NCBI RefSeq assembly: GCF_963678975.1
Contig: NC_089272.1
Span: 992,001-1,056,000 of the forward strand
Source of the DNA: Dysidea avara
Lineage: Eukaryota; Porifera; Demospongiae; Dictyoceratida; Dysideidae
Reading direction: 5' to 3'
DNA: 64,000 nucleotides
Shown: positions 23,465-35,452 of the stretch, in pieces
How positions within the stretch are numbered: position 1 is the stretch's first letter
Layout: each line of letters begins with the position of its first letter
Program-made: the position numbers and the translations under genes
The notes under the pieces: model-generated
What the model was told of the DNA's origin: nothing
Seen by the model: only the letters and a program-made list of their open reading frames with translations
The model's database searches: none

Positions 23465-25300
23465 TTATAGATTTAAATACTTCAAGTGAATTACAGTCCT
23501 TAGCTTGGTTAGGTAAATCATCCCAAAGTGAAAATGTTCAGGAAAGAATGAGGACTGATATGAGGTCTTTGATGCTTGCAATGATAGGAGATTAAAAGGA
23601 TGATAATTTCTTGTACTGGAATATGTTGCAAAGTTAGTATACAAATCAAATGGGATATCAATTTCATTGTGGATAATTTTGTACATCATGGATAATCTTA
23701 ATTTTGATTGTCTGCTTTCAAGTGATTCCCAGTCCAGCTGGTCCATAAGGTTAGTTACACTAACAGTAGGGTCACGTGTGTATGTATTGGTCACAAACCA
23801 GGCTGCTCTTCGTTGTATCTGCTCTAACTGGGATATTAAGGTAGACTGCCAAGGGTGCCCACACTGTTGCAGCGTATTCGAGTTGGGAACGAATAAATAC
23901 TGTGTATGCTAATTTCTTAGCATGGATTGAGGCACATGAGATATTACATTTGAGAAATCCCAAGGTTTTGTTGGCTTTAGCTGTTATGTAGTTGACATGC
24001 ATGTTCCATTTTAGGTCTGATTGGATGATGACACCTAAGTACTTGCAACTATCAACATGGGACAAGGGAGAGTTATCCATGTAATAGGTTCTTGAGATAG
24101 TGTAAAGCTTACTTAGGGTTACACTCATGCTGTGACATTTATCTAAATTAAGTTTCATTTGCCATATCGAGGCCCATTCCATAAAGGAGTTAATATCGCT
24201 TTGGAGTAAAATAGCATCTTCTGTACATTTAATTTGTCCGTATAATATGCAGTCATCAGCAAATAGTCTTATTGTGGAGTGTTTGATGACTTCTGGTAGA
24301 TCATTTATGTATATTGAAAACAGTATGGGACGTAGGACTGTGCCTTGTGGAACTCCGGAAGTAACTGGAATTGGAGAAGAAATTGAGCCATCTATGATTA
24401 CTTGTTGATGACGATTTGTTAGAAAAGATTTAATCTACTGATAAATATTGTTGTCTATGCCATACCATTTCAACGTATAAAGTAAACGCTGATGAGGAAC
24501 CTTGTTGAAGGCTTTGGCAAAGTCTGTATAATGTCGGACTGAATACCATTGTTGTGGTTCAACATCAGATCGTGTACAAATGTAATTAATTGTGATTCAC
24601 AAGATCTATTTCTTCTGAAACCATGTTGCGAGCCAGAGAGAATATTGTTAGACTGTAGATGGTGCATTATTTGTGACGCTAAAATATGTTCAAAGATTTT
24701 GCTACTGATTGAAGTTAATGACACTGGTCTGTAATTGGGGGCAGAGCTCTTATCCCCCTTCTTGTGTACTGGGACAATAATATTATTAGTAATTTACCAA
24801 TCTTGCGGGACTAGGCCTGAATCCAGAAAGTGCTGAAAAATGTTTGGAATATAGGGGCAAGTTCGCTGTGTGCCTCTTTGAGGACCCTTGCACTGATGTG
24901 ATCAGGACTAGAGGCTTTGTGAATATCTAGGCCAACTAGTAAATTGTCAATGCCAGCTGTGGTGACTGCAAAATCATCCAATGGTTGGTAGGGACTTGGT
25001 CCTTTGCTAGGCAACCGGGAGGTATCTTCTTTAGTAAAACCGATTGGAAATGATCATTAAACACCTCTGTTTTTGCCTGGTTCTCTAATACTTCACTACC
25101 ATTGACAAACAGTGATGGTATGTTGCATGTGTCCTTTTTAAGGTTTTTAATATATGACCAAAACTATTTGTTGTGTGTACCCAAAAGTGTAATTATAGAA
25201 TTGATATAGTTCGAGTGAAGTTGCCTTACTTCCCTTACTTCTCTTTGTTTCCCGTTCATACTTATTACATCGTCGTGATCAGTTTAAAAGAGTTTTTATA
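23465..25300 (-). pseudogene. Antisense LINE ORF2 (Jockey/CR1-like)
   Basis: Read on the minus strand from 25300 down: GLDIHKASSPDHISARVLKE (finger region), SGSQHGFRRNRSCESQLITF (RT), then after a damaged stretch the region around DDCILYGQIK with the RT catalytic context, FMEWASIWQMKLNLDKCHSM, YLGVIIQSDLKWNMHVNYIT, RSQLEYAATVWAPL and a C-terminal tail to a stop at 23465. These blocks in this order are diagnostic of a non-LTR reverse transcriptase. Several frameshifts and the missing endonuclease domain mark a dead, 5'-truncated copy. Confidence 0.85.
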
Positions 25301-25745
25301 GTCCCAGATAGAACTGTACTTGAACGTGAAAAACATCAACGTTTGGTCATTCAACTCAGAGAAAGAAAAAGTCAAAGTGAAACTGGTTTAGAAATGGTAG
25401 TATAATTACGAGACACCCACACACTGCTGGACAGTAACTGTAATTGTTTATCTGATTTTGTATATACAGTAATTATAATTAGTATAGCTAAGTACATAAT
25501 GTATAATTTTTTTATGGATGTACAGGTGCAAGCCTTTATCCTTACAAATACAAATACCAAAATCACCCAAAATGGCACCCTTTTCTCATCACTTGCTCTC
25601 TCAACTACTCAAAACCAGAATTATTGGTGTATAACAGTGTTAAAATCTGGAACATATAACTAGCGACCGAGCTAGCAACAAGGGTTTGTTAGAAAACTGT
25701 AAAAATAATACTAATAGGCGTCTATCCTAATAAATCCATGCTCAC
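25301..25745. other. Non-coding DNA
   Basis: No gene or clear repeat; the segment from 25430 (ctgtaattgtttatctgatt) resembles 22310-22400, suggesting a small shared repeat. Confidence 0.35.
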
Positions 25746-26191
25746 TAGGGATGCGACGATTATGCCGGCATAATTTCAGGCATAATAGGTATGTGTGGGA
25801 ATCAGGAATTATGCTAGCATTTTGCGATGATTATAAAGCTTTAACAGTAGGAAAATCTGTAGATTGTACAATTTTGTTTTAAAGATCGAGATACTCTATA
25901 GAGCAGTCAGAAACTCTAATAGAGCAGTCACTGAATATTATTTACTCTAGTAAAGCAGTCACATTGAAATTAAATACTCTAATACAGCAACCAGTTAAAG
26001 ATTTCAAGACTGTTTGAAGCTTAAGCATCAATGAAAATAGGCTGATTCAGCAATAAACTGGCATTATTAGCCAATTATGGTGGCATAATTTTAGGAATAA
26101 TGGGCAATTCTCAATAGCATAATAGGTAATTTTTTGAGCACTGCTCAATAGCATAATGTTTAATTTTTGGAGTATAATAGCCTCACGCCTA
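25746..26191. mobile_element. hAT-type MITE, family A copy 2
   Basis: A 446-bp element with ends tagggatgcgacgattatgc and gtataatagcctcacgccta and a perfect 8-bp duplication, atgctcac, at 25738-25745 and 26192-26199. Shares terminal and internal sequence with 2206-2641, including gcataat repeats and three copies of the tactctaatagagcagtcac module near 25885-25990. Confidence 0.85.
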
Positions 26192-26199
26192 ATGCTCAC

Positions 26200-29100
26200 G
26201 TGATTTTCGTTTTTGTTGTGATTTAACACTTGATATCACACTTGATGTCTGGTGTAGTGGTTTAAACATACATACAATGACATGATTTTGGTCTATAGTG
26301 CTATTAATACACATAACTGCGTAGATATACAGTAGCTATGAGAGATGAGTTTTTTATTTATTTATTGAAACAGTCAAAATAGATGAAGTGAAACATACAA
26401 TTCCTCGGTCACATGCGACTACAAAGACCAAAGTTTGTCTTGCATGGCCAGACTGTACTCTCTGTCTAGATGTCAGAAGATGTGGAATCTGGTCATGTCA
26501 ATATCAAGAGTAAATTTGATAATGGAGAAGAAACTCAACAAACTGAACATTATTTACTCTTGTCGATATGTACGGCATTGTTGAGTCAATGCTACAGGTA
26601 AGCAGACCTCTCACTGTCCCACCCTGAGACTCGTGGTTCTCACGGTCTCACTGTTAAGTATGAATTTCTCACAGAATAGATGGTATTCTGTTAGTTATTC
26701 CACTTGCATTGTCAATTAAATAACATAGAATAGAGAAATAAATAACAAGTCATATGCTTGGGGTGTCTCAAGGTTAACTCTAGGTTGAGAGGTCTGGGGA
26801 AGCCACCAAAGATGTGGACAGTTGTAGGCCTGGAAGAGCCACATAAAGTACATCACACTGAATTCACCATCTTCTTAGTTGGCAGAAGTGGCTTGCAGAA
26901 GAAATGAGAGCTGCCTAGGATGGAATCCTGCCATCAGTCTGTGCAGTCCAGGTCTTACATGAATTCCTTAATTTAGGTGAGTCACTGAATTTGGTTTGGA
27001 CTGTAAATGAGCTTCACAGTTAGACTTGACATTGTTAGGCAATAATTGCGTACCCTTCATGGTATATGATCATGACTGATCATGAGCAGTTGGGATGGAA
27101 AAAAATTGTTCACATGCAGCAAAGGATGTCCTATATAGCTCTTTGAAGTGCATTCTCAATAAGCAGCCAAGTTATGCAGTTAAGTTTATGGCTTCTGTGG
27201 GGTACCTGCTTTTAACCACGAAACCATGTTTTCCAATGGCTACAATGTATTTTAGCCTTCTCTTTCTGTGCATGGTACTCAAGCATACTGGGTTGTGTTG
27301 GAGGCAGCTATACACTTTTAACATTGCTCATTAAAAACAGTCCATGTTGCTAGTTCATACCATGAAACATGACAAAAATATATAGTAGAAACTATGATAA
27401 TTACTCACATATGACCTGATCATGATCACTTGTCCATGTAATCTAGAAAACACAAAAGACAAGGCTAGAACATGTAGTAAGGAATTAACCCAATGACAAA
27501 GTGCCTACCTATCTAACAATCAGTACCACACTAATACATAATTGTACCTGATACTGTAATTCCCTTTTTTTCCTGGACACACTAGCTGTGCTGACTGCCC
27601 AGGTAATCATCAATAAATAAATAATTACTCTTCATAGATTGGCTCTCCTGTCATTTCCTGTTGCAAGTGAGTCTGCAACACTGATCTTGGCAATGCTTAT
27701 TTCTGCATTAAAGATCCAGATGCTCTAATAGAGCAGTCAGTTAGGCTACTCCAAATATACTCTCTGTTTCCAGTCTACCACCCACATCTGGTTACTGTCA
27801 GCTCTAAATATTCAATTATTCCATATTCTTTCATTATTTTCCGGTTATTCTTGTATAGTGTACAGGATCAGTAAATGTGATCTTGTAATAGTGTCAGCTC
27901 ATGCGTCAGTGTGCTATCAAGTTCACGTTTGTGCTATTTTTGCAACTTAAAAGGAAGGTACAAGCATTAAGCACAGCTTTTTATATGGTTGTAACAGGCA
28001 AAGGATGGCTTGAAAAGCTGCCAATCTTATAATGGAAATGGACTGCCCACACGTAAATATGCCTGAGCCCAGGACAGAAAACAGAGAGTTTATTTGGAGT
28101 AGCTTTTACTCTGTAGTCAGTCACACTAAAACATCAATCATTTTACAATGCTTTGCAGATGCTCATGCATGCAGCTATAGAATTACAAGGATGGTATACA
28201 TAGGGTGTGCAATCTATGCCATAAGCCTAAAAGCTACTGACTTACTTAGCTAACACCATAACTTGAATACATGAGGTAGGGAGCTTAGTACAATTACAAC
28301 AAGGACTAGCAAATGGAAAGTACACTTAAAATTAATTTAAAATGATTGGCTTTAATTTTTGCTTCATTGCATGTAGCTATTGAAATATTGGCAAAGCATT
28401 CCATAATCTGGGAAGTATAACGTTCACATCTTGAGTTACTTTAAATCTTGTGATGTAATTTGATGTTTGATGATCTAGTATTAGAATTGTTGAAAGTAAC
28501 ATAGTTAGAAATGTTAAAACTGGGTCCAGTAGGATACTTCAATGATTTTATAGAAAATAGAATGGTAAGATTATATTAATTAGTCTTGTCTTAATAATCC
28601 ATAATAAAATTAATGTTAGTTGCATGTTGCAGATTCTTTCCAACAACAAAATATCTTTAATGAGATTAGGCCTCTACAATACAAAAAGTTGGTCTGACTC
28701 ATAACCATTTATACTCGGGCTAACATGACCTCTAACTGTTTTGTCAATTTTCAACAGATCATATTAGCCTAAATATTAATCAACACTATATTCCCAGAGT
28801 GTTTACTAATAAGGTAAATGGAGTTTTTTTATCAAGGGGTTGCCGTCTTATGATGGATCAATTTTGTTATTAAGTGTTAGTGAGGCTGCCATATGGCCAT
28901 CATTTAAACATTTTTACTTAAACACTTGATGATGGTTTGTTGTTGTTTTGATGTTGTAGTTTATTATTGTTTGCTTTTGTGTTGTATCTCATGTCTATAA
29001 AGTTATGTTTTGTGTATATAATACTTTGATACATATAAGTACAGTAGTTACTATTTTTGCCACATTATGTGTAGCTATATGCATGTGCAGGGCTTCACTT

Positions 29101-29209
29101 AAAATTGAATAGATTCCTTGTGTAAATATCAAGGCTGTGAGGCATTTTATAGATTTGAACTCATATAAAATGGACATTTTCACTTTGTCAGATGAGCTCA
29201 TGGGTCTCC
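26200..29209. other. Non-coding DNA, 3 kb
   Basis: I find no convincing exon. One module copy (gatgctctaatagagcagtc) lies near 27719. A pair of short inverted segments with a caagagtaaat end lies at 26503-26570 and resembles the end of the element at 60861. Short ORFs at 27095 and 28032 have no motif and no splice support. Confidence 0.4.
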
Positions 29210-29700
29210 ATTTTCTATGGACCACCTGCTATCATGTCCAAAAGGTGAACTGGGACATAATGATATCAGGGACCTTACTTTTTCTCTCTTGAATGAAGTT
29301 TGTTCACAGGTCATCATGGTGGAGTTGAACCTGAGCTGCAACCTGTTAGTAATCCCAATGAGCTCTCCCTCTCTACTTCAAATACTCAAGATGGTGCTCA
29401 TCTGGATATTGTGATCAATAATTTCTGGGATGGTCAGTGAGAGAAATTCTTTGGTGATGTCAGGGTCTCCATTCCATAATGCTGCTTCTAATAAGTGCTC
29501 CTCTGGCTGTCAGTAGCCTACAAGAAACACAAAAGCATCAAATGGCATGCTTATGGCTAACTTATCTATGAAAGTGGAACATGCTTAATTCTCCTCTTTC
29601 CACTACTGAGGTCTGGCTCATGAAGCTACCATCTTAGCAAAACATCTGGCTTCTCCAGCTGGGTTTTGTGGTGGGATGACAGTAACTCTGGGTTAGCTTC
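29210..29700 (+). pseudogene. Retroelement copy 2, C-terminal fragment
   Basis: Matches copy 1 in the segment LSCPKGELGHNDIRDLTFSL then, after frame breaks, the DGAHLDIVINNFWDGQ-like block, and nucleotide-level similarity to the EVEHASFTP...GLAHEAT region. More diverged than copies 1 and 3, with many frame breaks; clearly dead. Confidence 0.7.
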
Positions 29701-29939
29701 ATTATTATCTTTGCTGCACTCTGCTATTAATTATATGTATTAATAATTGTAAAACTCACAAAAAGTTGAGTATAAATATAATATCACTAATTACTGTTTA
29801 TTAGATATATTAGTTGGAAAATTGTTCAAATTCAGTTAGCATACAATCATTAGTAATTCGCAAGTTGTTCTACAAATTTACTGATCTATATAGGAAAGAA
29901 TTCGAAGTTACAGAAGTGATGCCAGCTGAGACATGTACC

Positions 29940-30190
29940 AGTAATGGATCCAGATTTTTTAAAGGGGGTTCCATTCTGGAATTGCAACTACAGCCTAGCT
30001 GTAAGTTCAACACCAAAAAAAAAAGGTTATCACCTGCTGCTCCTCACCATAGATACCCTCACCAACTATGCTTCCTTTTATGACTCCACACATAGCCTGC
30101 TACACTGTTCCTCTTAAAAATACTGTGACTGCTCTATTAGAGTAGCTCTTACTCTTTCAAAAGGGGGGTTCCCTGGATCCGCCCCTGTGT
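29940..30190. mobile_element. hAT-type MITE, family B copy 2
   Basis: Collinear with 6379-6631: a ggatccaga start, aaaagggggttcc, gcaactacagcctagctgta, the poly-A stretch, tcacctgctg, ccctcaccaacta and a tggatccgcccctg end. Contains the gactgctctattagagta module near 30127. The left CAGGGG end is eroded. Confidence 0.7.
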
Positions 30191-30754
30191 ACATGGCAAA
30201 GATTTTCTATGTGACATTGTTCCACTAAACCAGTTGATACTACCATCTTAACTATCATCAACACCTTAATGTAATCTTTGATTGCTTCTATGATACAGGT
30301 CATTTAGGTTGTGACCACTCAAAGTTTCTGCTAAAAATTTCATCTTGCTTGCACTTCTTTAATAAAATTCTATGACTTCGCTTGTAACTAACATAAGAAC
30401 TTCTGGTTTGAATATTGAAATCCTTATTAAGTATTGAAATCCTTATTAAATATTGAAATCCTTATTAAATTCTCTTTCAGGTGATATGTAATTTGTTACA
30501 ATTACTCTAAGGAAAAATCAAACTAAAAAAAATGTGACTGTTTCTTTGATCCCAATTTTTAAATATATTATATTATTTATTTTTTTACAAGTTGGTCTAA
30601 TGTTATTCATTCACCACTGTGAGTTAAAGTTGGGATTGATAATTGATCATGAGTTATAAGTGTTAATGTGTAAACTTCTAATTACTTCTGCTTGTGTATA
30701 TGTTGCATAATGGTTGGCAATACCAATGGCAAGTAACCTTATCTAACAAGTATA
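30191..30754. other. Non-coding DNA with a short tandem repeat
   Basis: 30413-30470 holds three copies of the 19-bp unit tattgaaatccttattaaa. No gene seen. Confidence 0.6.
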
Positions 30755-30943
30755 AGGAAATTAGAAAAAAAAGTTGGGAAACAAGGGAGGTCACCCACAC
30801 CTGCAGATATACTAGTGGACATTTAATCCCTCCTTCAGTCTCTACCCATGACAAGGATTAAAAATCCACTAATATATCTTCAGGTGTGGGTGACTTCCCT
30901 TGTTTCCCTCCTTTTTCTATGATCCCTAATCAAACTTAAATTC
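30755..30943. mobile_element. MITE family C copy 1
   Basis: Inverted repeats read gttgggaaacaaggga with ggtcacccacacctgcagat on the left and the inverse on the right (atcttcaggtgtgggtgact through cccttgtttccctc), with a short spacer containing cagtctctaccc. Same family as 40224-40438 and the partial copy at 60497-60640. The common outer end is aagtttgattagggatcata. Confidence 0.75.
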
Positions 30944-30984
30944 CTAATTTTTTCTTATGCTAGTTTGTTTACTTTTTTCAAAAC

Positions 30985-31395
30985 AGAAATATCATGTCAG
31001 CTGCTGATGCTGAGGTTCTTCAAGAAGACTTGAACAAACTTGCTACCTGGGCAAAACTTGCATTGGGGCATGCATTTCGACATTGATAAATGTATAGTGC
31101 TAAGAGTTACATTAAAGCATAATCCTTTTACCACTGAATATTTTCTGGACAATCAAAAGCTCAGCCCTAGCTGCTACTAAAGCTAGGTATTTGGGTGTTA
31201 TAACAAATTAACATTTAATCATTATGTGGATTTGTAAGAAGGCAAATCAGACTCTGTCTTTTCTACATAGCAATTTGAATCAGTGTAAACGAAGAGTAAA
31301 ACTTGATGTTAATAAGATATAAATTATGTCGAACCAAATTTTAACTATGCAGCAACAGTGTGGTCTCCCCATACACAATAGTAAAAGCAAACCTC
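30985..31395 (+). pseudogene. LINE reverse transcriptase fragment, left part
   Basis: Plus-strand reading gives LQEDLNKLATWAK, then after frame breaks KARYLGVITN and KKANQTLSFLHSNLNQCKRR, the post-palm blocks of a CR1/Jockey-type reverse transcriptase. The open frame is broken repeatedly. The sequence is interrupted by the fold-back element at 31438-33512 and resumes at about 33540. Confidence 0.7.
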
Positions 31396-31437
31396 AAAGT
31401 CAGCCATAGGCTGGTTATAAAGTACAAAAAGGTGTGA

Positions 31438-33512
31438 AATCCACACAAAAACAGCCAAGCTGTGAAAAAATGGTGCAGCCTTAAAAAGCCTAGGTGAAAA
31501 TAGTTGTGAAATCAAAGGTGGCGGCCAAGAAATGGCTGTAATGATGTTAATGCTAAATAATTTTAATAATGGCTGTGTGCATTGTTAAAATTTATTAGTA
31601 TTAACATCATTGCAGCCATTTCTTTACCGCCACCTTTGATTTCTATGGGGTGCCGTTTGTACCAAAATTGTACAAAAATGCCTTATTTATAAACTATAAC
31701 CATACTTTATAAATCAATGCACTACTTTATAAATCATGAACATATACTTTATAAATCATATGCATGATTTATAAACCATATACCTGATTTATAAACCATA
31801 TACCTGATTTATAAATCATTGACATACTTTATAAACTATAACATTGATTTATATAAATTATACATGTGATTTGTAAACTATAACACTTATTTGTAAAGTA
31901 TAAGCACTGATTTATAAATTATAATATTAATTTATATATCAATATACTACTTTATAAATCATGTGTATAGTTTATAAATCATGTGTATAGTTTATAAATC
32001 ATACACATGATTTATAAATCAATAACATACTTTATGAACCATACATGCATAATTTATAAATCATCATTATGATATATAAATTGCACATGTCAGATTAATA
32101 AATCATAAGTATATTTTACAAACCATCATCACGAGTGACTTAGTTTGGTTATTGTTGTATTTTATAAATCATTGTCGTGCTTTATAAATTTAACACATAC
32201 TTTACAAATCACATGTACAATTTACTTTTGTAAACTAATACTATGATATATAAATCAATAGTGTAATTTAGTAGCCATATGTTGTTGTTTAGTATCGATA
32301 GTTAGAATTCATATCAATATTGCTTAGATGTGCATCAAATGGAAAGCATTTGTGGCATGTGATCCAGCACAGGATTCAGCAAACTTAGTACAAGCTTTGG
32401 CAGCTGTTGTGAACACTTGCACTAATGAGAGCAACCCAGCAAAGTGGAGTATCACCATTACCAATGCCCCTGTCATCATCATGGGTAACTCCCCTGCCAG
32501 TAATTCCACTAATTATGCCACTCTTGCTGGCTACTCTTACACGGTGTAGGATTTGGGCTCAAGCCAGTCAGTGAAAACAGTGGCATAATTGGTGACAACT
32601 GTGGCATAGTTGGTGGGACCACTGGCAGGGGCATTGGTAATGGTGATATACTCCACTTTGCCAGGTTGCTCTCATTAGTGCAAGTACTCACAACAGCTGC
32701 CAAAGCTTGTACTAAGTGTGCTGAATCCTGTGCTGGATAACTTGCCACAAATGCTTTCCATTTGATGCACATCTAAGCAATATTGATATGAATTCTAACT
32801 ATCGATACTAAACAACAACATATGGCTACTAAATTACACTATTGATTTATATATCATAGTATTAGTTTACAAAAGTAAATTGTACATGTGATTTGTAAAG
32901 TATGTGTTAAATTTATAAAGCACGACAATGATTTATAAAATACAACAATAACCAAACTAAGTCACTCGTGATGATGGTTTGTAAAATATACTTATGATTT
33001 ATTAATCTGACATGTACAATTTATAAATCATAATGATGATTTATAAATTATGCATGTATGGTTCATAAAGTATGTTATTGATTTATAAATCATGTGTATG
33101 ATTTATAAACTATACACATGATTTATAAAGTAGTATATTGATATATAAATTAATATTATAATTTATAAATCAGTGTTTATACTTTACAAATAAGTGTTAT
33201 AGTTTACAAATCACATGTATAATTTATATAAATCAATGTTATAGTTTATAAAGTATGTCAATGATTTATAAATCAGGTATATGGTTTATAAATCAGGTAT
33301 ATGGTTTATAAATCATGCATATGATTTATAAAGTATATGTTCATGATTTATAAAGTAGTGCATTGATTTATAAAGTATGGTTATAGTTTATAAATAAGGA
33401 ATTTTTGTACAATTTTGGTGCAAACGGCACCCCATAGATTTCACAACTTTTTTCACCTAGGCTTTTTAAGGCCGCACCATTTTTTCACAGCTTGGCTGTT
33501 TTTGTGTGGATT
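31438..33512. mobile_element. 2.07-kb fold-back element of TTTATAAATC repeats
   Basis: Two arms (about 31438-32480 and 32625-33512) are reverse complements. Each outer end carries atccacacaaaaacagccaa and gcttggctgtttttgtgtgg. Inside each arm is an AT-rich block (about 31680-32280 and 32820-33405) of some thirty irregular units of about 20 bp around tttataaatca. Nearest the centre each arm encodes the same peptide, starting MCIKWKAFVA and continuing NLVQALAAVV, outward-in from both sides. The left arm carries an extra 130-bp palindrome (31508-31643). The whole element lies within a LINE. Confidence 0.85.
31508..31643. mobile_element. Nested palindromic MITE
   Basis: A hairpin of gaaatcaaaggtggcgg with aagaaatggctg against its inverse, present only in the left arm of the larger fold-back element. 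The right arm reads straight through (tatgg ggtgccg equivalent directly next to gatttcacaac). It therefore inserted after the arms formed. Confidence 0.75.
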
Positions 33513-33539
33513 GTATTAACATAATTGAAGACTACTGAA

Positions 33540-33735
33540 GGACAGGTAGCTAGTATTTACGTATACTCAACTCTTTGGGCCTAAAATCTAATTCTTATAT
33601 GCAGGTACACAAGGAAATGAATATAAGCTTAATCTACCCCACTTCACTGTTGATTCTAGTTTCTTCCCTAGATCAATAAACTTGTGGAACAAACTGCCAA
33701 TTTCTAATGATTGTACACTTGAACACATTTGCCCC
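33540..33735 (+). pseudogene. LINE reverse transcriptase fragment, right part
   Basis: Reads GNEYKLNLPHFTVDSSFFPR then SINLWNKLPIS, the conserved ORF2 C-terminus of CR1/Jockey LINEs (FFPRxIxLWNxLP). It continues the LINE interrupted by the fold-back element. Confidence 0.75.
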
Positions 33736-33754
33736 AGCTATCATTTCAATACTG

Positions 33755-34315
33755 ACTCAAAAGTGAAAAGCCATTACGCTTCCTTTCGGCTATGTTCAGT
33801 CCGTTCACAGTGTTGCAAATGAAGAACAGTAGGAGAAGCGCCTCTGAAATCACCATGGAAAATACAGACAATTTCCATAGGGAAGCCATCATGCTAGCTG
33901 CCATGAATTTACACCTTGAACTGTAAGCAAAAATAAATGAGACACAAAGGAGAACAAAGGTAACTTGGGTAAGTCTATGATGTGTGCATTGTACGTTCTG
34001 TGGTATGCCAAAAGGCACATCTCTGGACAAAGTAACATCAAACAGTAAAAGAATCAAGCCCTTAACCTTAGCCGTTATCAAGTTAGCTTAGCTTGTCTAA
34101 AGGCATTAATCAGTCAGTCAGTAGAAAATCTCACTAAATATATATATTTTTAATTTTCGTGACAATTTTTTGGAAGCATTTCAGGGTCATTCTGAAGGCA
34201 CTTTGAGGTTTGGTATTACCTAACCACTACTGCCAAGGCACCAGAAAGGTATTGTGAGGAAAGTTTTTTAGGATGATATTTTTGGCTAGAAAAGCCCAAA
34301 TATTCATGGTCCCTA
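33755..34315 (+). repeat. Interspersed repeat family D, copy 1
   Basis: Contains the blocks gactcaaaagtgaaaagcca, gtatgccaaaaggcacatct, aatcaagcccttaaccttag, ttagccgttat and ctgccaaggcacca. Other copies: 41140-41710 (same strand), 43240-43580 and 59640-60385 (opposite strand). No coding potential; type of element unknown. Confidence 0.75.
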
Positions 34316-35440
34316 GTATACAGTACTACCATACTGTGTTGTACATTTGTATGTTGTTGGTTGTAAGTAACGTTCATTCATCCATGTATTGAGTATTGTA
34401 TTACCACAATGGTAACAACATACTATTCACTGAAGTACTGTAATTTACTTGCTATTCAAACTTGTATATGGTGCCTGATTATGGTGCCATTGCTACTATA
34501 TAGCAGTAAAATTTTAAACACATTTAGCAACTAGCTATATACTACTATAGCTACTGCTATATATCATGTAGTGCTTAATGCTAATTGTTGGATACCTAGT
34601 TTGGAATGTTTACAAATCAAAACATAATGATGCATAGTGCTGTTAAACAAGCACATTTACTTCAAAATATATAGTAGAACTTGCCTCGATGGCTAGAATA
34701 ATCACCTTTCAAACCCAATTATGATATTCACCTGTTCATTTAGCGACCTGGTAATGGATAACTGACAAATTTAAAAGTCACCAGCTGATCAACCTTTATT
34801 CAAATTTAAAGAAGAATTATTCTATATAATGGTTGAATTACATAACTACATAGTGACATTCAAACAGATTAATATTGCAGTATCTGTATACCCAAAAACC
34901 TGTTTTTTTTAAAAAAAACTGCCACATGCAAACTCCAATGCAATCAGATTTTGCTGCATACCAAAGTTACATGAATATGATTGTTGCAATATGTACCACT
35001 CTTTCATTAGCTGCTTAAGATAAAAGCTGCAGTATTCAACACATCAATTACATGAAAGCAGGCTGTTCCACTTCGTTTTCAGCCTTGTTCCACATTACAA
35101 AGGAAGAACATTAAGACAAGCATCTCTGCAATCAACCCCACTCAGTTAATGGCATTTGGATTGTGCTAGACAAGTCTTACAAGCCACGACAAGCCATGTA
35201 AGCAAATTGAGCAGGCAGTGTCTTGTATGGTCTTTTGAAATTATGGTCTTGTACATCCTGTAGCTGTTACAAATATTGTCAATCGATAGTAGAGTGTTTG
35301 AGGAGTAGGTGCTGAAGTGTGTAATTCTTAGCTTGTGAATCATTAGCAACTAAATCGTGTTAGCTGAAACAAAATTACGTAAATACTTTGACAAATATCA
35401 TTCTAGCTGCTAGAGTCATACATGTACACTGAAATCACAA
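34316..35440. other. Non-coding DNA
   Basis: No gene, tandem repeat or clear mobile-element end recognised. Confidence 0.4.
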
Positions 35441-35452
35441 GAAATGTATTAG

